A stretch of DNA of 64,000 nucleotides from Undaria pinnatifida (GCA_012845835.1 JABAKD010000027.1:15286073-15350072); one strand, 5' to 3'; shown: positions 1 to 12,022, counted from the first letter of the stretch. Numbers and translations: made by a program. Notes: generated by a model from the letters alone, not told the origin.

Positions 1-384
1 TTATTAATACCTTCGAAATATGGAAATCGACGACAGGATTTCCTAATTTTGTTATTGTTAACTTTTCCATTTTTTAGGGGGGGCTGAAGAATTTCACAAA
101 TTATGACAGAACGCCTCCGTATTTTAAGACACATTTCACAAATATGGAAATTTAGGAAATTCAGGAAATTTACGACAAAAAAAGGTCTCCGATAAGAACG
201 GCCCGATATACCTGGTATATATTTTCATACGAAAACTAGCATAATTTCATTGGCTAGTGCCATAATCCAGATAGAGGGGGGGTATCAGCTAACGTTTACC
301 CCAAAAATGCTAGTGGGGCGCATGCACACGGTGGAAGCGAAGCTCAGGCTAAGCAAGGATCATGCGAAGCTACAACGGTTTCGC
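1..384. other. AT-rich non-coding stretch
   Basis: No gene is seen here. The DNA is AT-rich with short repeated words such as TTTCACAAAT and GGAAATT around 85-180. One copy of the palindrome TACCTGGTA lies at 209-217. Confidence 0.5.
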
Positions 385-700
385 GGGTTGATATGTACTA
401 CCGGTCGCCCCGGTGGCGTATCAGGTTATCCTCGAGCCTGGTATGGGTCAGTTTCGTGAGTTCGAGCCCCGCCGAGTGCATACCCGTATAAATTCGTTGG
501 GATTTTTTCTTGTGCACAAATTGACTTGCGGAAAGCGCGAGAGCGTGAGTTAGCAACACTCGATGAAAAAATCGACGAGCAGTGGGGTTGCTGAACCTAT
601 GCGCGATAAAAATTGAAGGCAAGAACCGGGGGGGAAGAACGGACGACACCTGTGACCACGGCCTGTCCAGAAGCTGGAAAGTAAAAGTGTGAGAAGAAAG
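385..700 (+). repeat. tRNA-derived SINE, family S1 (copy 1)
   Basis: A tRNA-like head is visible: a box A-like GGTGGCGTATCAGG near 411 and a box B GAGTTCGAGCCC near 469, followed by an unrelated body of about 200 bases. The body (GAAAGCGCGAGAGCGT, then GCTGAACC.TGCGCGATAAAAAT, then CGGCCTGTCCAGAAG-like) recurs in reverse orientation at 34795-35140 and, more decayed, at 34290-34500. A Pol III-type split promoter followed by a shared body in dispersed copies is the hallmark of a SINE. It is not a functional tRNA, because no acceptor-stem pairing is seen. Confidence 0.7.
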
Positions 701-997
701 AAAGAAGAAGATGTACTAAAAGTAAGCCTAGAGGGGGGTCGTAAGCAAACGTTGGACCAGGAGATACTGGCAAAAAGTTGATGGTGCCAGACCCTGGAAA
801 GCTGTCTGGATAATTGGGAAGGCTGAATAGAGGAAAGAGTCGTTCCTATTATTGGAATCTAAGATACGAAAAAAAAAACATATGGTCCGTCCGGGACTAT
901 TTTTCCAAAACAATCCCTGCAGCTAGGTAACATACATACGGGAAATTGAAATGAAAGAAAATGAACGCCCAACCGAGAAAGGGGGACTTGTGCAATG
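701..997. other. No recognisable feature
   Basis: Short open frames only, with no motif or repeat I can name. Purine-rich on the plus strand. Confidence 0.4.
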
Positions 998-1295
998 CGA
1001 TTAGGCGGAAAGAAGACAAACACAACGCCTCAAATAAACACCTGTGACATGCGTAGTGCAGAAAGCAGAAGAAACGCCAATGCAGATAACATATACCGGC
1101 ATACCACAGCAGTGAGAAGACGAACACAATATCTCAAATAAGCACCTATAAAGTACGTAGTGTAAAAGCAGAGGGAAAGCCAAGATAGATATACCACAGC
1201 GGTTTAAGAAACACACACGACGCCTGAATAAGCACCTACAGTATAACATACGTAGTGCAGAAAACAGGGCAAGGACCAAGACGGGTATACCACAG
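998..1295. repeat. Tandem repeat, about 95-bp unit, three decayed copies
   Basis: The unit contains CGTAGTGCAGAAA, GCCAA.GCAGAT and TATACCACAGCG in the same order in each copy. Copies begin near 1010, 1110 and 1205 and differ at many positions. Open frames across the array are by-products of the repetition. Confidence 0.75.
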
Positions 1296-1319
1296 CGATT
1301 TGGTGGGCTGCAAAACAAG

Positions 1320-1465
1320 GCAGACTAAACCGGCGGAAAGAAGACGGAAATACAGCAGGTTTGCGGCGTAGTCACGAAAACGGGGTGAGCTAAACCGGCG
1401 GGAAGAAGGCGGAAATATCACAATATTTCGGCCTTGTTACGAAAGTGGGGCGAGCTAAACCGATG
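1320..1465. repeat. Tandem repeat, 63-bp unit
   Basis: The words ACTAAACCGGCGGAAAGAAG, GCTAAACCGGCGGGAAGAAG and GCTAAACCGATGG start at about 1323, 1387 and 1450, giving a 63-bp period. The array directly follows the 95-bp array. Confidence 0.75.
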
Positions 1466-1741
1466 GCTGGAAGGCCAGAGTAGCACCCAGAAACAATCAC
1501 GCATATATGCATGCTGTTCAAAAGCGGGTCAAACGGAAACGTCAAGGCGAAGAAGAGGAACTTTGGAACTATCTGAAGAACAAAAAGGAAGCAAGACGCA
1601 CACCAAGCTTAAGAAACAAAGGGGAGGGGCAGCAGAACGAAAGGGTGGGTGCGACTGAACGCCAAAATACCCTGGCTGCAAATCTCCCTGTCGCGTGGCG
1701 TTGCAGACACGCCGATCCGAAGTTGATGCTCCGCAGGAGCC

Positions 1742-2064
1742 ATCCCACGGTAGGGCCCCAGCATATTCTAAGAAATTTCTGAGCCCTAACAAGAGGAGCT
1801 CAATATCAACATCATCATGATCATCATGATCATCACCATCATCATCACCATCATCACCCCAAAAATGACTTCGAAGGCATTTGTTCGCGCAACCCGGCCA
1901 AGCGTCTATGCCCTATTAATAGTCCTAAAAACACATTACACTCGTAAATATATTGGACTAACCGTTAGTTCCTCGCTTGAAGGACTCAACCGCACTCCAG
2001 AGGGATGAACAACGCTTAACCCCAAAAACATGCAACCCCTACCGCACTAAAGAGGGACGACTCG
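1742..2064 (+). repeat. Dispersed repeat, family T, with internal CAT/CAC microsatellite (copy 1)
   Basis: A repeat of about 320 bases whose order of blocks is shared with 11652-12022 and in part with 13020-13235: a block with TTCTAAGAA and GAGCTCAATAT, a CAT/CAC/ATC microsatellite (1803-1860 here), then ACTTCGAAGGCAT, TTCGCGCAACCCGGCCAA, and a 3' end with TGCAACCCCTACCGCACTA. The microsatellite length and order differ between copies, so it expands independently inside the element. Confidence 0.85.
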
Positions 2065-5000
2065 CACATACGTAGAAGGCATGCCGCAGGTAGATCTCCG
2101 AACCGGATAATGCACGGGCGTCAAGAAAATTCCGGTGAAACGCGGCCAACGGTCGTAAAAGAGCGTGCTGCAGCGCTCCGGACGCGAGACGGTAACGTCG
2201 TGGCGTGCGCGGGAGATTCAATATGAGCGCTGTTGACAACCGATGGTCTGGTAAAATGCGATAGGTGATCTTGAACGGCTGCATGGAAGCGCTCCGGGCG
2301 TGAAACGGTGAGGGTAGGGTGTTCGCGGACGATGCAGTAGGAGCACTGTGACGGTAGAAGACGAGGCTGCAGTCGTCCAATATGGTTGATCGAAGAAGGT
2401 GTCAATCGCGGACGGGGCACGAAAGGGTGCGTGTCCCGCAGTGGGCACGTAGACGCGGGCGTTGATGCTGCAGTCGTCCTTAAAAGTGGGCCGGTGAAGA
2501 CGCTTGCGGTATCGGTCGTGGCGGTGATTTTAGCTTCTTCCACGGCGTGGATGACGGTGTGGTGGCTGAAATAGACGGTGTAGAAGGCCCGGAGTAATCG
2601 ACGATGGCAATGACGCCAGGGACGGTCGGTAGCTGCTTGAAGGGGCCGGTTTATGGGCGCGGTGGCTGCATGAGTCGGTGCAGTATGTTCCAGATGGTCA
2701 GCGCTGACGGTAGCGGTGACGCCGGAGTTGGTTCTAGCGGCCAGGACCAGGTCGCCTTGCCGTTGGTAGTGACTTCAAGGGGAAGGCCTTTTCGGCGCGG
2801 TGGTTGCAGAGGTCGGTGGAGAAAGTCCCAATTGATCGGCGCCGATAGGGGCGGCGACGCCGGAGTCGGTGGCAGTGGGCAGGAAAAGGGCGCCTTGTTG
2901 TTGATAGTGCCCTGAAATGGAACAATATCGAAGGCGGTGGTTGCGTAAGACCGCGACGAAGCTCAGGTAAGTGATGGATCTTTGGTGAAGGTGGAGCTCT
3001 GGCGGCGAAGCTTAGGTGATGACGAAGGTCTTGTCGCGAGGTCGTCACGCGACGGTGTGGGGGGGTCGATGATCTTGGAAGCGGGGACACAGGTACTGGC
3101 GAGAAAACCGCAGTCGGAAGGGCGGTTTCACGTTTCCAGCGGCTTCGATGGAGCGATGACGGCTCTTGGGAAAGTAAACAAATCTGACGAAGGATGAGGA
3201 AAAATCAAAAACGGATGCGCCAATGGTGGGCGCTGGAAAGAACGATGGACGGCCTGAAAGCCGATTCAGGAGTAGTGCTAGTCCATTCGCATTTCCCGGA
3301 GCTGGCCAGCGAATCGGAGGCGATGTGTGGTGGGCCAAAATGAATCGACGAGAGTTTTCGGACGGGGAAGGGACCGATGGTGTCCTGGTATGGTCCGTAA
3401 CGGCGAAAGTCGCCGAACGTGTCGTCTGTGAAAAAAAAAGATGGTGGTACATGGGGCAGGAGGGAGGGGAGGTTGAACCCACCCAAGTCAATGCCCAGCT
3501 TGGGAGGTGCGCGGTTTGCGCACGTCGTCGGTGGAGGGGGGGCGGATGATGATGGTGGGTCCGAAGGAAGGGGGAACTAGCCCACCCTGACCGATGCCCG
3601 GTATGGGACGCTCATTTTTTCTACGTCGCTGGCAAAGAGGCGGTAGAAGGGTCCGACTACTGGCTAGAAGGTCACGTATCAGGCTCGAAAAGCTTAAGAA
3701 CCCGAAACGAATAATAAACTCGGAAAGGGGAGTGGTGGAATGGTAGAGGTATGGCGGGAAAGAGGAGGAGCGAGCCCATCCAAACCGATACTCGGTTCGA
3801 AAAGCTCATATCCGGGAAGAAAAATCTCCGACTCAGAAGATTGGAGCGGCGGGATGTGATGGAGGATTAGGAGGGAAGGGGGAACGGGCCCACCCAAGCC
3901 GATGCCCGACTCAAAGAGTCCATAACCAAAGAGGAACAAAACCACAGGTTCAGATGGTAAAAAAAGTATAAACGTTAACGTAAGGGGTGGCGGTAGTGGC
4001 GCCACAGACATGCCTTCAGGAACGGACAGGGGATTCCCTGGTTTAGATGTTAAACATACAGGAATGCTGGGGTAAAGAGTTGGCGGCATCGCAGACGTGC
4101 CTTCAGTGACCGATGGGGGATTCGGAACCGTTGTGTTGGAGAGGAACTGTTTGGGGTGTTCAATGGCAACGGAAAAATCGTTGGCGGTTGAAAAAAAGGA
4201 AACGTACCGCCAGAAAAACAAAAAACACTGGGAAATAGTACGCCGTGGTGGCGAACCGAAGTGCACGAAAGAACCGCGGTGTAGACGGAAGTCAGGGTGC
4301 GCGAACACCGGTGAACCGGGATCGGAGAGGGCATCGGCGGATGTGTTGTCGAGGAAGGCCGAAAGGCAGCTGGTGGTTTCGGTCCGAGTAATAGAGGGGG
4401 CAGCTACAGGGCTGGGTCGGGAGCGATAAACAGTGGGTTAGTTGTCGTTGGGGAAGACGGAAGGGTCGTCGTTGGCCTGGGTCCGATGGTGGGTGAACTG
4501 AAAAGCTGGCCAGGAGGTGTCGTTGGTGTCTCGGCAAAGGAGGGGTGGTGTGGGGCAGGGTATCATTGAAAGGGGAGGTAGTGGCTCCAAAGTTTCTCAA
4601 AAAGGAGAGTTAAGCAGACCTTGGTGAGGAGAGCGGCTGCTATTTCCACACGGGCGGCGGCGTCGGGGGAGCACCTGCCATTCCCCCAATGGTCGGCGAG
4701 GCCGAAGTAGGTGGAGAGGGGAGCGGCTGATATCTCCGAGGCTTAGGCGTCGCTAGGGAGGCACTGAAACAGGAAGGAGTGCTCGCAACGGAGGCCGCGG
4801 CTATCCCGGAGTTGTCGACGACGAAAGGTTCGAGGAGGGTCTCCGGTAGATCGTAAATGGCCCGGGGAGGGGGGTGTATCCTGGAGGCCCGGAAAAGGAG
4901 GGGGCAGTGTCGTGGATAGGTCGGTGACGATGTCGAGGAAGCCAACCCAACGAGACGGAAGGGGTGGCTGCTATCCTCTAATCCGTAGGAATCATCGCCA

Positions 5001-8000
5001 AGCGGTAACTTCGGCGGAAAACCGAGCAAAATGACTTTGTTGGATCGCGTGTTGTCACAGGCGTGCAGGTGGTGGGTCGCTGTTTCGGCGGAATCGACAG
5101 AGATCGGAGAAAGGCGGGTCATTGATAACACGTCGCGATGGAAAAAGGCAAGGAGGAATCGGCAGATGCGCCTCGTCGGCAATCAAGAGGGCCGGGACAG
5201 AGGTGCTCCGTGGAAACCGGCCGCGTTGGAAGAGGGCCGAAACGAGGCCGGTAGTTGGTGGGTTCGGTGGGATACGCCGAGACCTAAAGGGAGTGGCTCG
5301 TTTGCAACGCGGCGGGTGGGAAGGGGGCAGAGCGGCTGTCAAGCCAACAAAGCAGTTGCTGCTTCTGCCTATTGGGGGGGGTTGCCGAAACTAGAGACGC
5401 GAACTGGGAGGGCGGTAGTAGATGTCGAGGGTCATTGGGTGGTGGTGGTGGTGATGGTACGAGAAGTCCGGGAACAAGTTCCGGCGTTTGTCGGCCTCGG
5501 AACCAATATCCCGTGTCGGTCGTAAAGCAGGAGCTCCGGCGTTTAGCTGCCTCGGCACCAACGCCCCATGTTTGGTCGTTGGAGCGGTTCCGATACTTGG
5601 TTGAAGCCGGGTGAGCTGCGGGGTCGTGGTGCCCCTCAAAATATCGGCCTTGGGCAATGTCGGAAACTTCTCCATAAGGTGATAAAGAAACAACCCCATA
5701 CGAGACGAATCCAAAGGGTGGCACTGCTAAATGTGGAGCAATCAACAAAAAGATAGTTCGATACAGGCTGGCTGCGGTGTGCTGCCAAGCAGTGGTCATT
5801 TTGCGGCTGTCTCTGGGACTGTCGCGTGGCGTCGGCGAGGGAGAGGGTGGTTGATCTCGAGGACAGCCCGCCGAATCCACGTGTTCGCTAAGGGTGTATC
5901 CCCGAGGCTCTGGGAAGGTCTCCGTGGGTGGTGCTCATTGAGCGTGGCGAAGATACCCTGGGGGTCCTGGCTTCAAACATCGGATGAGCAGGATTGTAAT
6001 GCCATACCTGTGGTCCGTGTCCACCCAATACACGAGGCCGTCGAGGATGACGGGGCAGGGGGCTCAGGGCATATCCTGATCAACTGTGATCGCGAGTCTT
6101 TCATCTTCATGGCGGGGTTGCCCCTCGGGCTCAGAGGCAGCTGTGCGGCCAACACTAGTGCAGCGGTGGTTCCTGTCGTGAACGGGTCCATTGCTGTCGC
6201 TTAAAACGGCGTTTGTCATGGGACGAGCGCGGGTGTATCCGCCGATATGCGGTCGAGGCGGGCTAACGGTGCGACGGTCCCAATGTGAAGCAGTAGTTTC
6301 TTGCTGTAACCCGGAACCGCTGGTAGCCGTGATCTTTGTCAAGTAGCGTTGTTCATCGGTGGAAGCGTCGAGTGGATCATTCCGGTTGGGCTCGGCGTCT
6401 TGACCTCCTCCCACCTGCACCTCAAGGCAAACGCCAGAAACAATGGGCGCAGTCCTGAGCAAGCCTTCATGTTGGGGCTGTGCAGGGGAGGGGAGGGGTA
6501 ATTGACCAAAGGTTTGCTGGCGTAAGATCCATAATCTACCGGTTTCTTGCGCATTGCTTCTGATAAGTGTGACTGCATAGCATCTACGGAGATGGTGAAG
6601 TAGAACTATTGATATGATGGACAACCAATCTTTGATATGTTCGAGTTGAGTCCCTCTGGCTCAGTCTGTCGTCTGTCTAGTGCCTATCATGTGTGCTGTG
6701 TTTGCTTATATTTCACGGATAATGTAACATTTTTCTATGTGGTCTCCCGCATTGTGCGCGCCTGATGGCGTTGGTTCGTGCTATCCTCTCCTCCTCGTGA
6801 GGAAGCCGACCCTGTGCACCGATTATGCACCGATTACTCCAACAAGGGGGGCGTTGGGGGGGGTGAAGCTAGTCCTCTGGAGGGTGAAGGTGGAGCCTCA
6901 TCCCACAAACAGATGCCTTGTCGCTGGTGGTGCTGTATTGGTAAAACGAAAATGTAGCGTCCAAGATTATGGTGCCGAAGTTGTTGCCAGCTGGCCACGC
7001 TGTCGCCGTTAACGCTGTGGTGGTTATCGCAGATGTTGCCCGAGGAAGAAAGGCGATCATGGCGCTTTCGAACCGAAAATAGTTTCCACGGAAATTCTAA
7101 CGAGCGGCACTGGTTGTCGCGGTTTATGCCAGGTGATAACGCCGGGTATGCACGTTGCCGCAATTACCGAAAGAAAAACCCAACGTCTTGCAGTATACCC
7201 AACTCTGGGTTGAGCGCGCCGGAGGCGTAGCGGTGTTGCTACAGTGGGACAATGTCGCGGGCATGACGCAAACTACAGGGAAAACGCCCCTAGAGCCAGC
7301 GGAGGTACTCGATGGCCAGGTGGTTGAGAATAAAGCTCGTCGCAGGTTGTGTCCCGTATCCCAAAGTGAGGTGGTTGCATGCCACCACCGGTGCGTTTCG
7401 AGAGGCTGATGCAAGCGCGGTGGGCGCCAGAATTCGGGGTAGTCGCCACCGTCGTCGCGGCCACTACGGATGGCATGGCATTTGCATGGTTGGACGACTT
7501 CGCTGTCGCTACTACTGCAGTCAGTCTTGATTATGTAGACGGTAGTAAGAGAAGAACGGCGGTCTTGGCTCGGGCGGTAGGTGACGCGGTGGGTGCGTGC
7601 GGCGTTTTTGCGGTTGGTTGGGGTGTGGGTCCACGGGTGGTGGGCGCTGGGGCTAAAGGGCGTGAAGGGTCAATGGATGCGGCAATAACATTGGTGGGCG
7701 GCTCTCCAGCCGTTTGGGCAGCTGTGTCAGGGGCCGAAGTAGGTCGGAATAAAAAAAAAAACATCGAACAGTAGGGGCGTCGAGTGGCAACGGTCCCGGC
7801 AAGGAAATTGGTGGGCGATGCTATGGTCGTTTGGGCAACTGCATCAGCGGTGGAAACGGGTGGGAATTTCTAGGAAATGAACCGAGCGGACAGGTTACCG
7901 CAGACGGCGTGTTTAAGGATGCCGACATCTGCGACGGAAGTCGTGACCGGGCAGTAACGTCGTGGCAATTAACCCAAAAATATTATGCCGCAGACGGGGG

Positions 8001-8490
8001 TGTCATTGGGTGCTGCGGTCAAGACCGCGGGCGCGCCGGGTGCCGTTGTGGGCGAAAGCGAGCAAGCAAACGCAGGAGCGGTTGGGTGCAGGGAGTTGAG
8101 CGCAGCGGTCGCGGGTGGAAGCATCCGAATCATAGCGGTATGGCAAAACACAAGCGGTTGGGCGCAAGCTGTTGAGCGCAGAGGTAATGATCGGGAGCAT
8201 CTGAGTGAGCCGTTGTGGTGATAGGCGCTGGCCGCAAGGGGTGGGCGTCTATGGAAGCCAAGGATGGGGTGTGCACCGGGGTGGGAGCAGAGACGTGTTG
8301 GTGGGGACGGTGGTCGTGGCTCAGATGGGGAGGTGTCGCAGTTGTAGGGGAGATGCAGGAGAAGACCAGACTTGAGTACACGAGCAGGTAGCGCAGAGCG
8401 TACGAATGGCTGTAGTTGCGGTGGCGTACCATGTGGTAGCCATCGCGGCACTGGCGTCATTGCTGTCGTTGCAACGACACTCTCTGTGGT
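2065..8490. repeat. G-rich tract of decayed tandem repeats, no recognised gene
   Basis: About 6.4 kb with strong strand asymmetry (G over C on the plus strand) and many overlapping long open frames on both strands, the longest on the minus strand. Internal repeats are visible: 2700-2760 against 2846-2908 (GACGCCGGAGT then GCCTTG.TG), 3460-3920 (about 145-bp period; GGGCCCACCCAAGCCGATGC-like), 7690-7860 (about 135 bp) and 8085-8215 (about 85 bp). Minus-strand frames are rich in Pro, Ser and Thr and show repeated peptides such as GIGLGGPVPP and SIGLDGLAPP at 3694-4308. This could be the relic of a repetitive surface protein or a pure minisatellite. No conserved domain was recognised, and low-complexity composition alone can keep such frames open. 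Confidence 0.55.
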
Positions 8491-8498
8491 AGCCGTTG

Positions 8499-8648
8499 CG
8501 GCACTTGCCACAGTGTTGAGATCCCCTGTTGAGAAAGAAAACCTCTCGCCCTCAGTCACTAAAAATCGCGTCGCGGCACTTGCCACAGTGTTGAGATCCC
8601 CTGTTGAGAAAGAAAACCTCTTGCCCTCAGTCACTAAAAATCGCAGCC
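8499..8648. repeat. 75-bp direct tandem duplication
   Basis: The block GGCACTTGCCACAGTGTTGA to TCACTAAAAATCGC occurs at about 8499-8573 and again at 8574-8648 with a single visible difference. The period of 75 is a multiple of three, so on the minus strand it adds a 25-residue peptide repeat (FSFSTGDLNTVASAAT) within an open frame at 7969-8634. The near identity points to a recent duplication. Confidence 0.9.
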
Positions 8649-9230
8649 GCGCCAGATGGAGTTCCCTCGTAAAGAGATCAGTTTCCTAGTCTCGGCGTGT
8701 AAGGTGGCCATACCAAACGCCGAGGGACCCGCTTCGACAGAAGGGGTCGGGGACAGCGGCGGCGGTGGAGGTACCATCACGGCCCCGGCCACAATATGCG
8801 CTTTGGGCATTTGGTCGATTTCCTCAAACAGAATGCTGACGGCGTTCACCGTAAATGTACCACCCATGGCTGCAGCAGGTGAAGAGCCCGAAAGCACCTG
8901 CTCATCGCGAGGGTTGAGGGGATCCATGTTAGTCAAGCATTGGGTTAGGACGTGCGGGTAACGCACGCCGGAGTAGAAAGGTAGGATGCAGTACGAGTAG
9001 TTTTCGAACGCCATCGAGAGAGCCGGAAGGTGATGGAATATTGTAGATATGCCCGGGGGAGGAGCTTGGGTGCTCGGGAGATGGAAGAAATCACCGTGTA
9101 TCCAGTCGAAAACGAAAAAATCAGTATCTACGACACGGAAAGTATGCGTACCTTTGGTATCCGTCGAGTGCGTAAAATAGCTTGGAGATCTTCCCTCAAA
9201 GGACGGTATACTTCTTTCTGGCGTTCTCAC
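8634..9230 (-). CDS. Unrecognised open frame, 198 codons
   Basis: I do not recognise this protein. The frame has a plausible mixed composition in its middle (residues around 75-130, with MDPLNPRDEQVLSGSSP and VNAVSILFEEIDQMPKA) and a run of prolines before the C-terminus. Its N-terminal part lies in a 221-bp tandem duplication, and a second minus-strand frame at 9227-9619 carries the other copy of the same residues (HSTDTKGTHTFRVVD). The plus strand is also open over 8656-8961, so coding strand is uncertain. It may be a remnant of a repeat-borne gene. No catalytic motif, signal peptide or neighbour gives a function. Confidence 0.2.
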   Translation of the reverse strand: MRTPERSIPSFEGRSPSYFTHSTDTKGTHTFRVVDTDFFVFDWIHGDFFHLPSTQAPPPGISTIFHHLPALSMAFENYSYCILPFYSGVRYPHVLTQCLTNMDPLNPRDEQVLSGSSPAAAMGGTFTVNAVSILFEEIDQMPKAHIVAGAVMVPPPPPLSPTPSVEAGPSAFGMATLHAETRKLISLRGNSIWRGCDF

Positions 9231-9450
9231 GCCATCGAGAGAGCCGGAAGGTGATGGAATATTGTAGATATGCCCGGGGGAGGAGCTTGGGTGCTCGGGA
9301 GATGGAAGAAATCACCGTGTATCCAGTCGAAAACGAAAAAATCAGTATCTACGACACGGAAAGTATGCGTACCTTTGGTATCCGTCGAGTGCGTAAAATA
9401 GCTTGGAGATCTTCCCTCAAAGGACGGTCTACTTCTTTCTGGCGTTCTCT
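9009..9450. repeat. 221-bp tandem duplication, nearly perfect
   Basis: CGCCATCGAGAGAGCCGGAA begins at about 9010 and again at about 9230, and the sequence up to CCTCAAAGGACGGT is repeated almost without change (TATACTT against CTACTT near the end). The period is not a multiple of three, so it shifts any reading frame that runs through it. The duplication must be recent. Confidence 0.95.
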
Positions 9451-9740
9451 GTTTCAAAGTAACTTGAGAGTGTCGTGGAACACACGTAATGTTCTCGTGG
9501 AAATGCGGGGAAGATAGCACACGGAGTGTTATTGTACTCAATAAAGCGATTCTAGATCCCAAGGAAATGGAATGCTGCGTTTTCATAAAAAAATGTCGCT
9601 GTCGAGATTTCTTTTTCATTCTGTAGAAGGGTTAATATGGGGCGCGCCGTGCAAAACAAGAAGAGAATATTTTTCCCCCTTTTCCTCTGCCGTTTCATTT
9701 TTCCTATAGGCACCCTTGGGGGCTATTGAGGCGGCGAAGT

Positions 9741-10075
9741 CGGCATTGTTGTTGTTGCTGTTGTTGTTATTGTTGTTGTTTTGACATGAACTATCAAAAT
9801 CAAGTTCGTGGTCACAGGAGACTTCAGTCACTGTGGAGTGGCAGAATACCCCAGGAAAAAAAAAAAAGCAAAAGTGGTGTACGTATATATATCTTAGCTG
9901 AAGCAAGTCGTAAATCCGCCAAAAAAGATAGAAGTGACATCGGAACTTAGTGTACGTAAGCAACAAGCTCATATTGGTACATACGTTTAAGGACTCGCAA
10001 CTCAAGCGGACTGCACCCCATGTTACCCAGGAAAACAAACCAATGTACAAGTCCGAGGAGAAACTGATAAAAAGA
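9741..10075 (-). repeat. Dispersed repeat with (AAC)n tail, family N (copy 1)
   Basis: On the minus strand the element ends in an (AAC)n microsatellite (plus-strand GTT repeats at 9745-9780). The core has ATACCCCAGG and TCAGTCACTGTGGAGTGGCA and continues at 9880-10075 with blocks (TAGCTGAAGCAA.TCGTA, CGTACGTA, AATGTACAA.TCCGAGGAGAAA) that align with 26800-26990. Related copies lie at 26560-27060 (-), 29400-29565 (+) and 33295-33425 (+). It is a short interspersed element with a simple-repeat 3' end. No coding capacity is seen. Confidence 0.8.
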
Positions 10076-10386
10076 ATCCCCGGGAAGTGGTCTAGTGGTT
10101 ACCCTCGAATACCTCTAGCGTTGGTCCTTGAGTTCGATTCCCACCGTGTTGAGATTTTGAATTTATTTGAAAAAATGCAAAAAAAAATGGATCGACTGTT
10201 GAAAGCGCCTAGCATCGTGGGTATACACAATTCGACGAGTCAACGAGGAAAGAAAATGCTGAATTTTTCTCGCGATAAAAAAGAAGGCACGTACCGTAGC
10301 GGGGAGGGGAGAGGTGGGCCCGCTATGTGACCCCGGATCTGAGTTACTACTGGGAGGGAGCGCGAGAGTAGTGCGAAGATAATAAA
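10076..10386 (+). repeat. tRNA-derived SINE, family S2 (copy 1)
   Basis: The head carries a box A (TGGTCTAGTGGTTA, 10088-10101) and a box B (GAGTTCGATTCCC, from 10130) spaced as in a tRNA gene. The box A resembles tRNA-Glu. The body (GCGCCTAGCA.CGTGGGTA, CTCGCGAT.AAA, GAAGGCACGTA, then GTGACCCCGGATCTGAGTTA) is shared over about 240 bases with 58862-59215. The tRNA fold itself is not complete, so this is a retroposed derivative rather than a tRNA gene. Confidence 0.85.
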
Positions 10387-11651
10387 TTCCGAGGCGCGCA
10401 AGCGCAACCACTACACTCGTCCGGGCAGGTGTCCTTCGCCGAGCGGAGCAATAACTCGCCACCCTCGCGGTGGAAAACTTTGGGCGCGTTGGGAAAGAAG
10501 GCAGCGACCTGATCGATCAGGTAGCGGTCAGCATAGTAGGAGCGACGGACGGATCGTCCCTATCGCAGAAAGACGTCTGCAAGGAACACCTCTCCCAGAT
10601 AGTCTCTGTGACCACTCAGGTCGCGATTTCGCGCAGAGTCAATAGAAGATGTACACTAGCTTTGAGGAATTGCCGAGCCGGGAAGGAAAGGGAGGAAGAA
10701 ACGGGAGGACTGTGGCCGATCGCCTGAGGTGGGAATGTTGACGAGGATCAGGGTAGACTAATAGCTAAAATGAACAAATGTAGGGAAAGGAAGCACTAGA
10801 TAAAGTGAGAAGATGTGGGGAAAGGAAATGGGGAAATGGATGGCAGAAGGTCATAGATACTACTGCCTTATGGAAGGATAATCGGTGTACATCGGAACGG
10901 CATCTACGCTATATTGTCGGAGGCCAAAAATAATAATTAAGCATGGCATGGAGAAGAAAAAAAAAGTAAAAAAGACATGATAAAAAAACGAGAGAAATAG
11001 AGAACGAAGCAGGGAAAATATGAAATATGTAATAAGTTATGTATGAACCACGCCGTCCAAGATATAAGATACGGTTCACACAGTAAGTAGAGGACGAACC
11101 AGACAGCAGTGCTCCTAACCTTCTAGTAGTTGCATTCATAGCCCAGGCTGGGTGCTCTGCCCCAACGCCGGCTGGGTGGTGTCATCTGCTTTGTTGCGGC
11201 GTTTTTGCTTGCTTTTATGGTTACTATTTACCAGGTACATGGCATTAGGCGGCGCCGGGAGAGCGGGCGGGTTGCAGGGGTGACATGACGCGGGCAAAGC
11301 TAGAACTGGAACGGAGCCAAAACACACGCATGCAGATATTGATCATACAGTTTTATGCTCGTATTGTTGTCGTTCTCGGAAGCGGTGTTTGTGCGATTAG
11401 CACAGCATTAGTATAATCGACACTAGCACAGCTATTTGCTGGCGACGTGAGAAGGTGGGGGGTGCAGTAAGGTCACTGGCGACTATCACGACGGCGGGGG
11501 TGTTCCGAAAGGCACCGCGAGGTAGGACTATAGGACCGGACCAGAGCACACGAATGAACATGACAACCGCGACACCTGTCATCGACACCGCCACTCTTTG
11601 CGGGCGACCGGGTGATGGGGGGAGGGGAGGTGGGGGGTGTACTCAGAGTCA
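10387..11651. other. No gene recognised
   Basis: Only short unsupported open frames. A stretch at 10930-11030 (AAAAAACGAGAGAAAT, GAAGCAGGG) weakly resembles 27000-27050 of repeat family N. The palindrome TACCAGGTA is at 11229-11237. Confidence 0.4.
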
Positions 11652-12022
11652 TCCAGCGGTAGGGGTGCATCAGATTCTAAGAATTTTATGAGCTCCTAAC
11701 ACGAGAAGCTCAATATCTCACCATCAGCATCACCATCAACATCAACATCACCATCAACATCACCACCACCGTCACCGTCACCATCATCATCCCCATCCCC
11801 ATCACCCGCCCGAAACATGCCTTCGAAGACTTAAGACTGTCGTTCGCGCAACCCGACCAACTCTTCTATGCCCTAGTCTTAGAACCAAGTTGTACTCGTC
11901 AAATTATCAGAATAACCGCTAGCTCCTCGCGTAAGGAGCTCAACCGTACTATAGAGGAATGAAAAACGTTTAACCCCAAAAAACTGCAACCCCTACCGCA
12001 CTATAGAGGGATTAATCCTCAT
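11652..12022 (+). repeat. Dispersed repeat, family T (copy 2)
   Basis: Second copy of the family described at 1742-2064. Its microsatellite (about 11717-11810) is longer and mixes CATCAC, CATCAA and CCATCC words. The 3' part (CCCGAAACATGCCTTCGAAG, CGCGCAACCCGACCAA, AACTGCAACCCCTACCGCAC) follows the same order as copy 1. Confidence 0.85.

Noticed and set aside
5731-6624. Coherent-looking frames on both strands (157 codons plus, 186 codons minus)
   Set aside because: Both strands are open through the same GC-rich stretch, which compositional bias explains; no family motif is visible.
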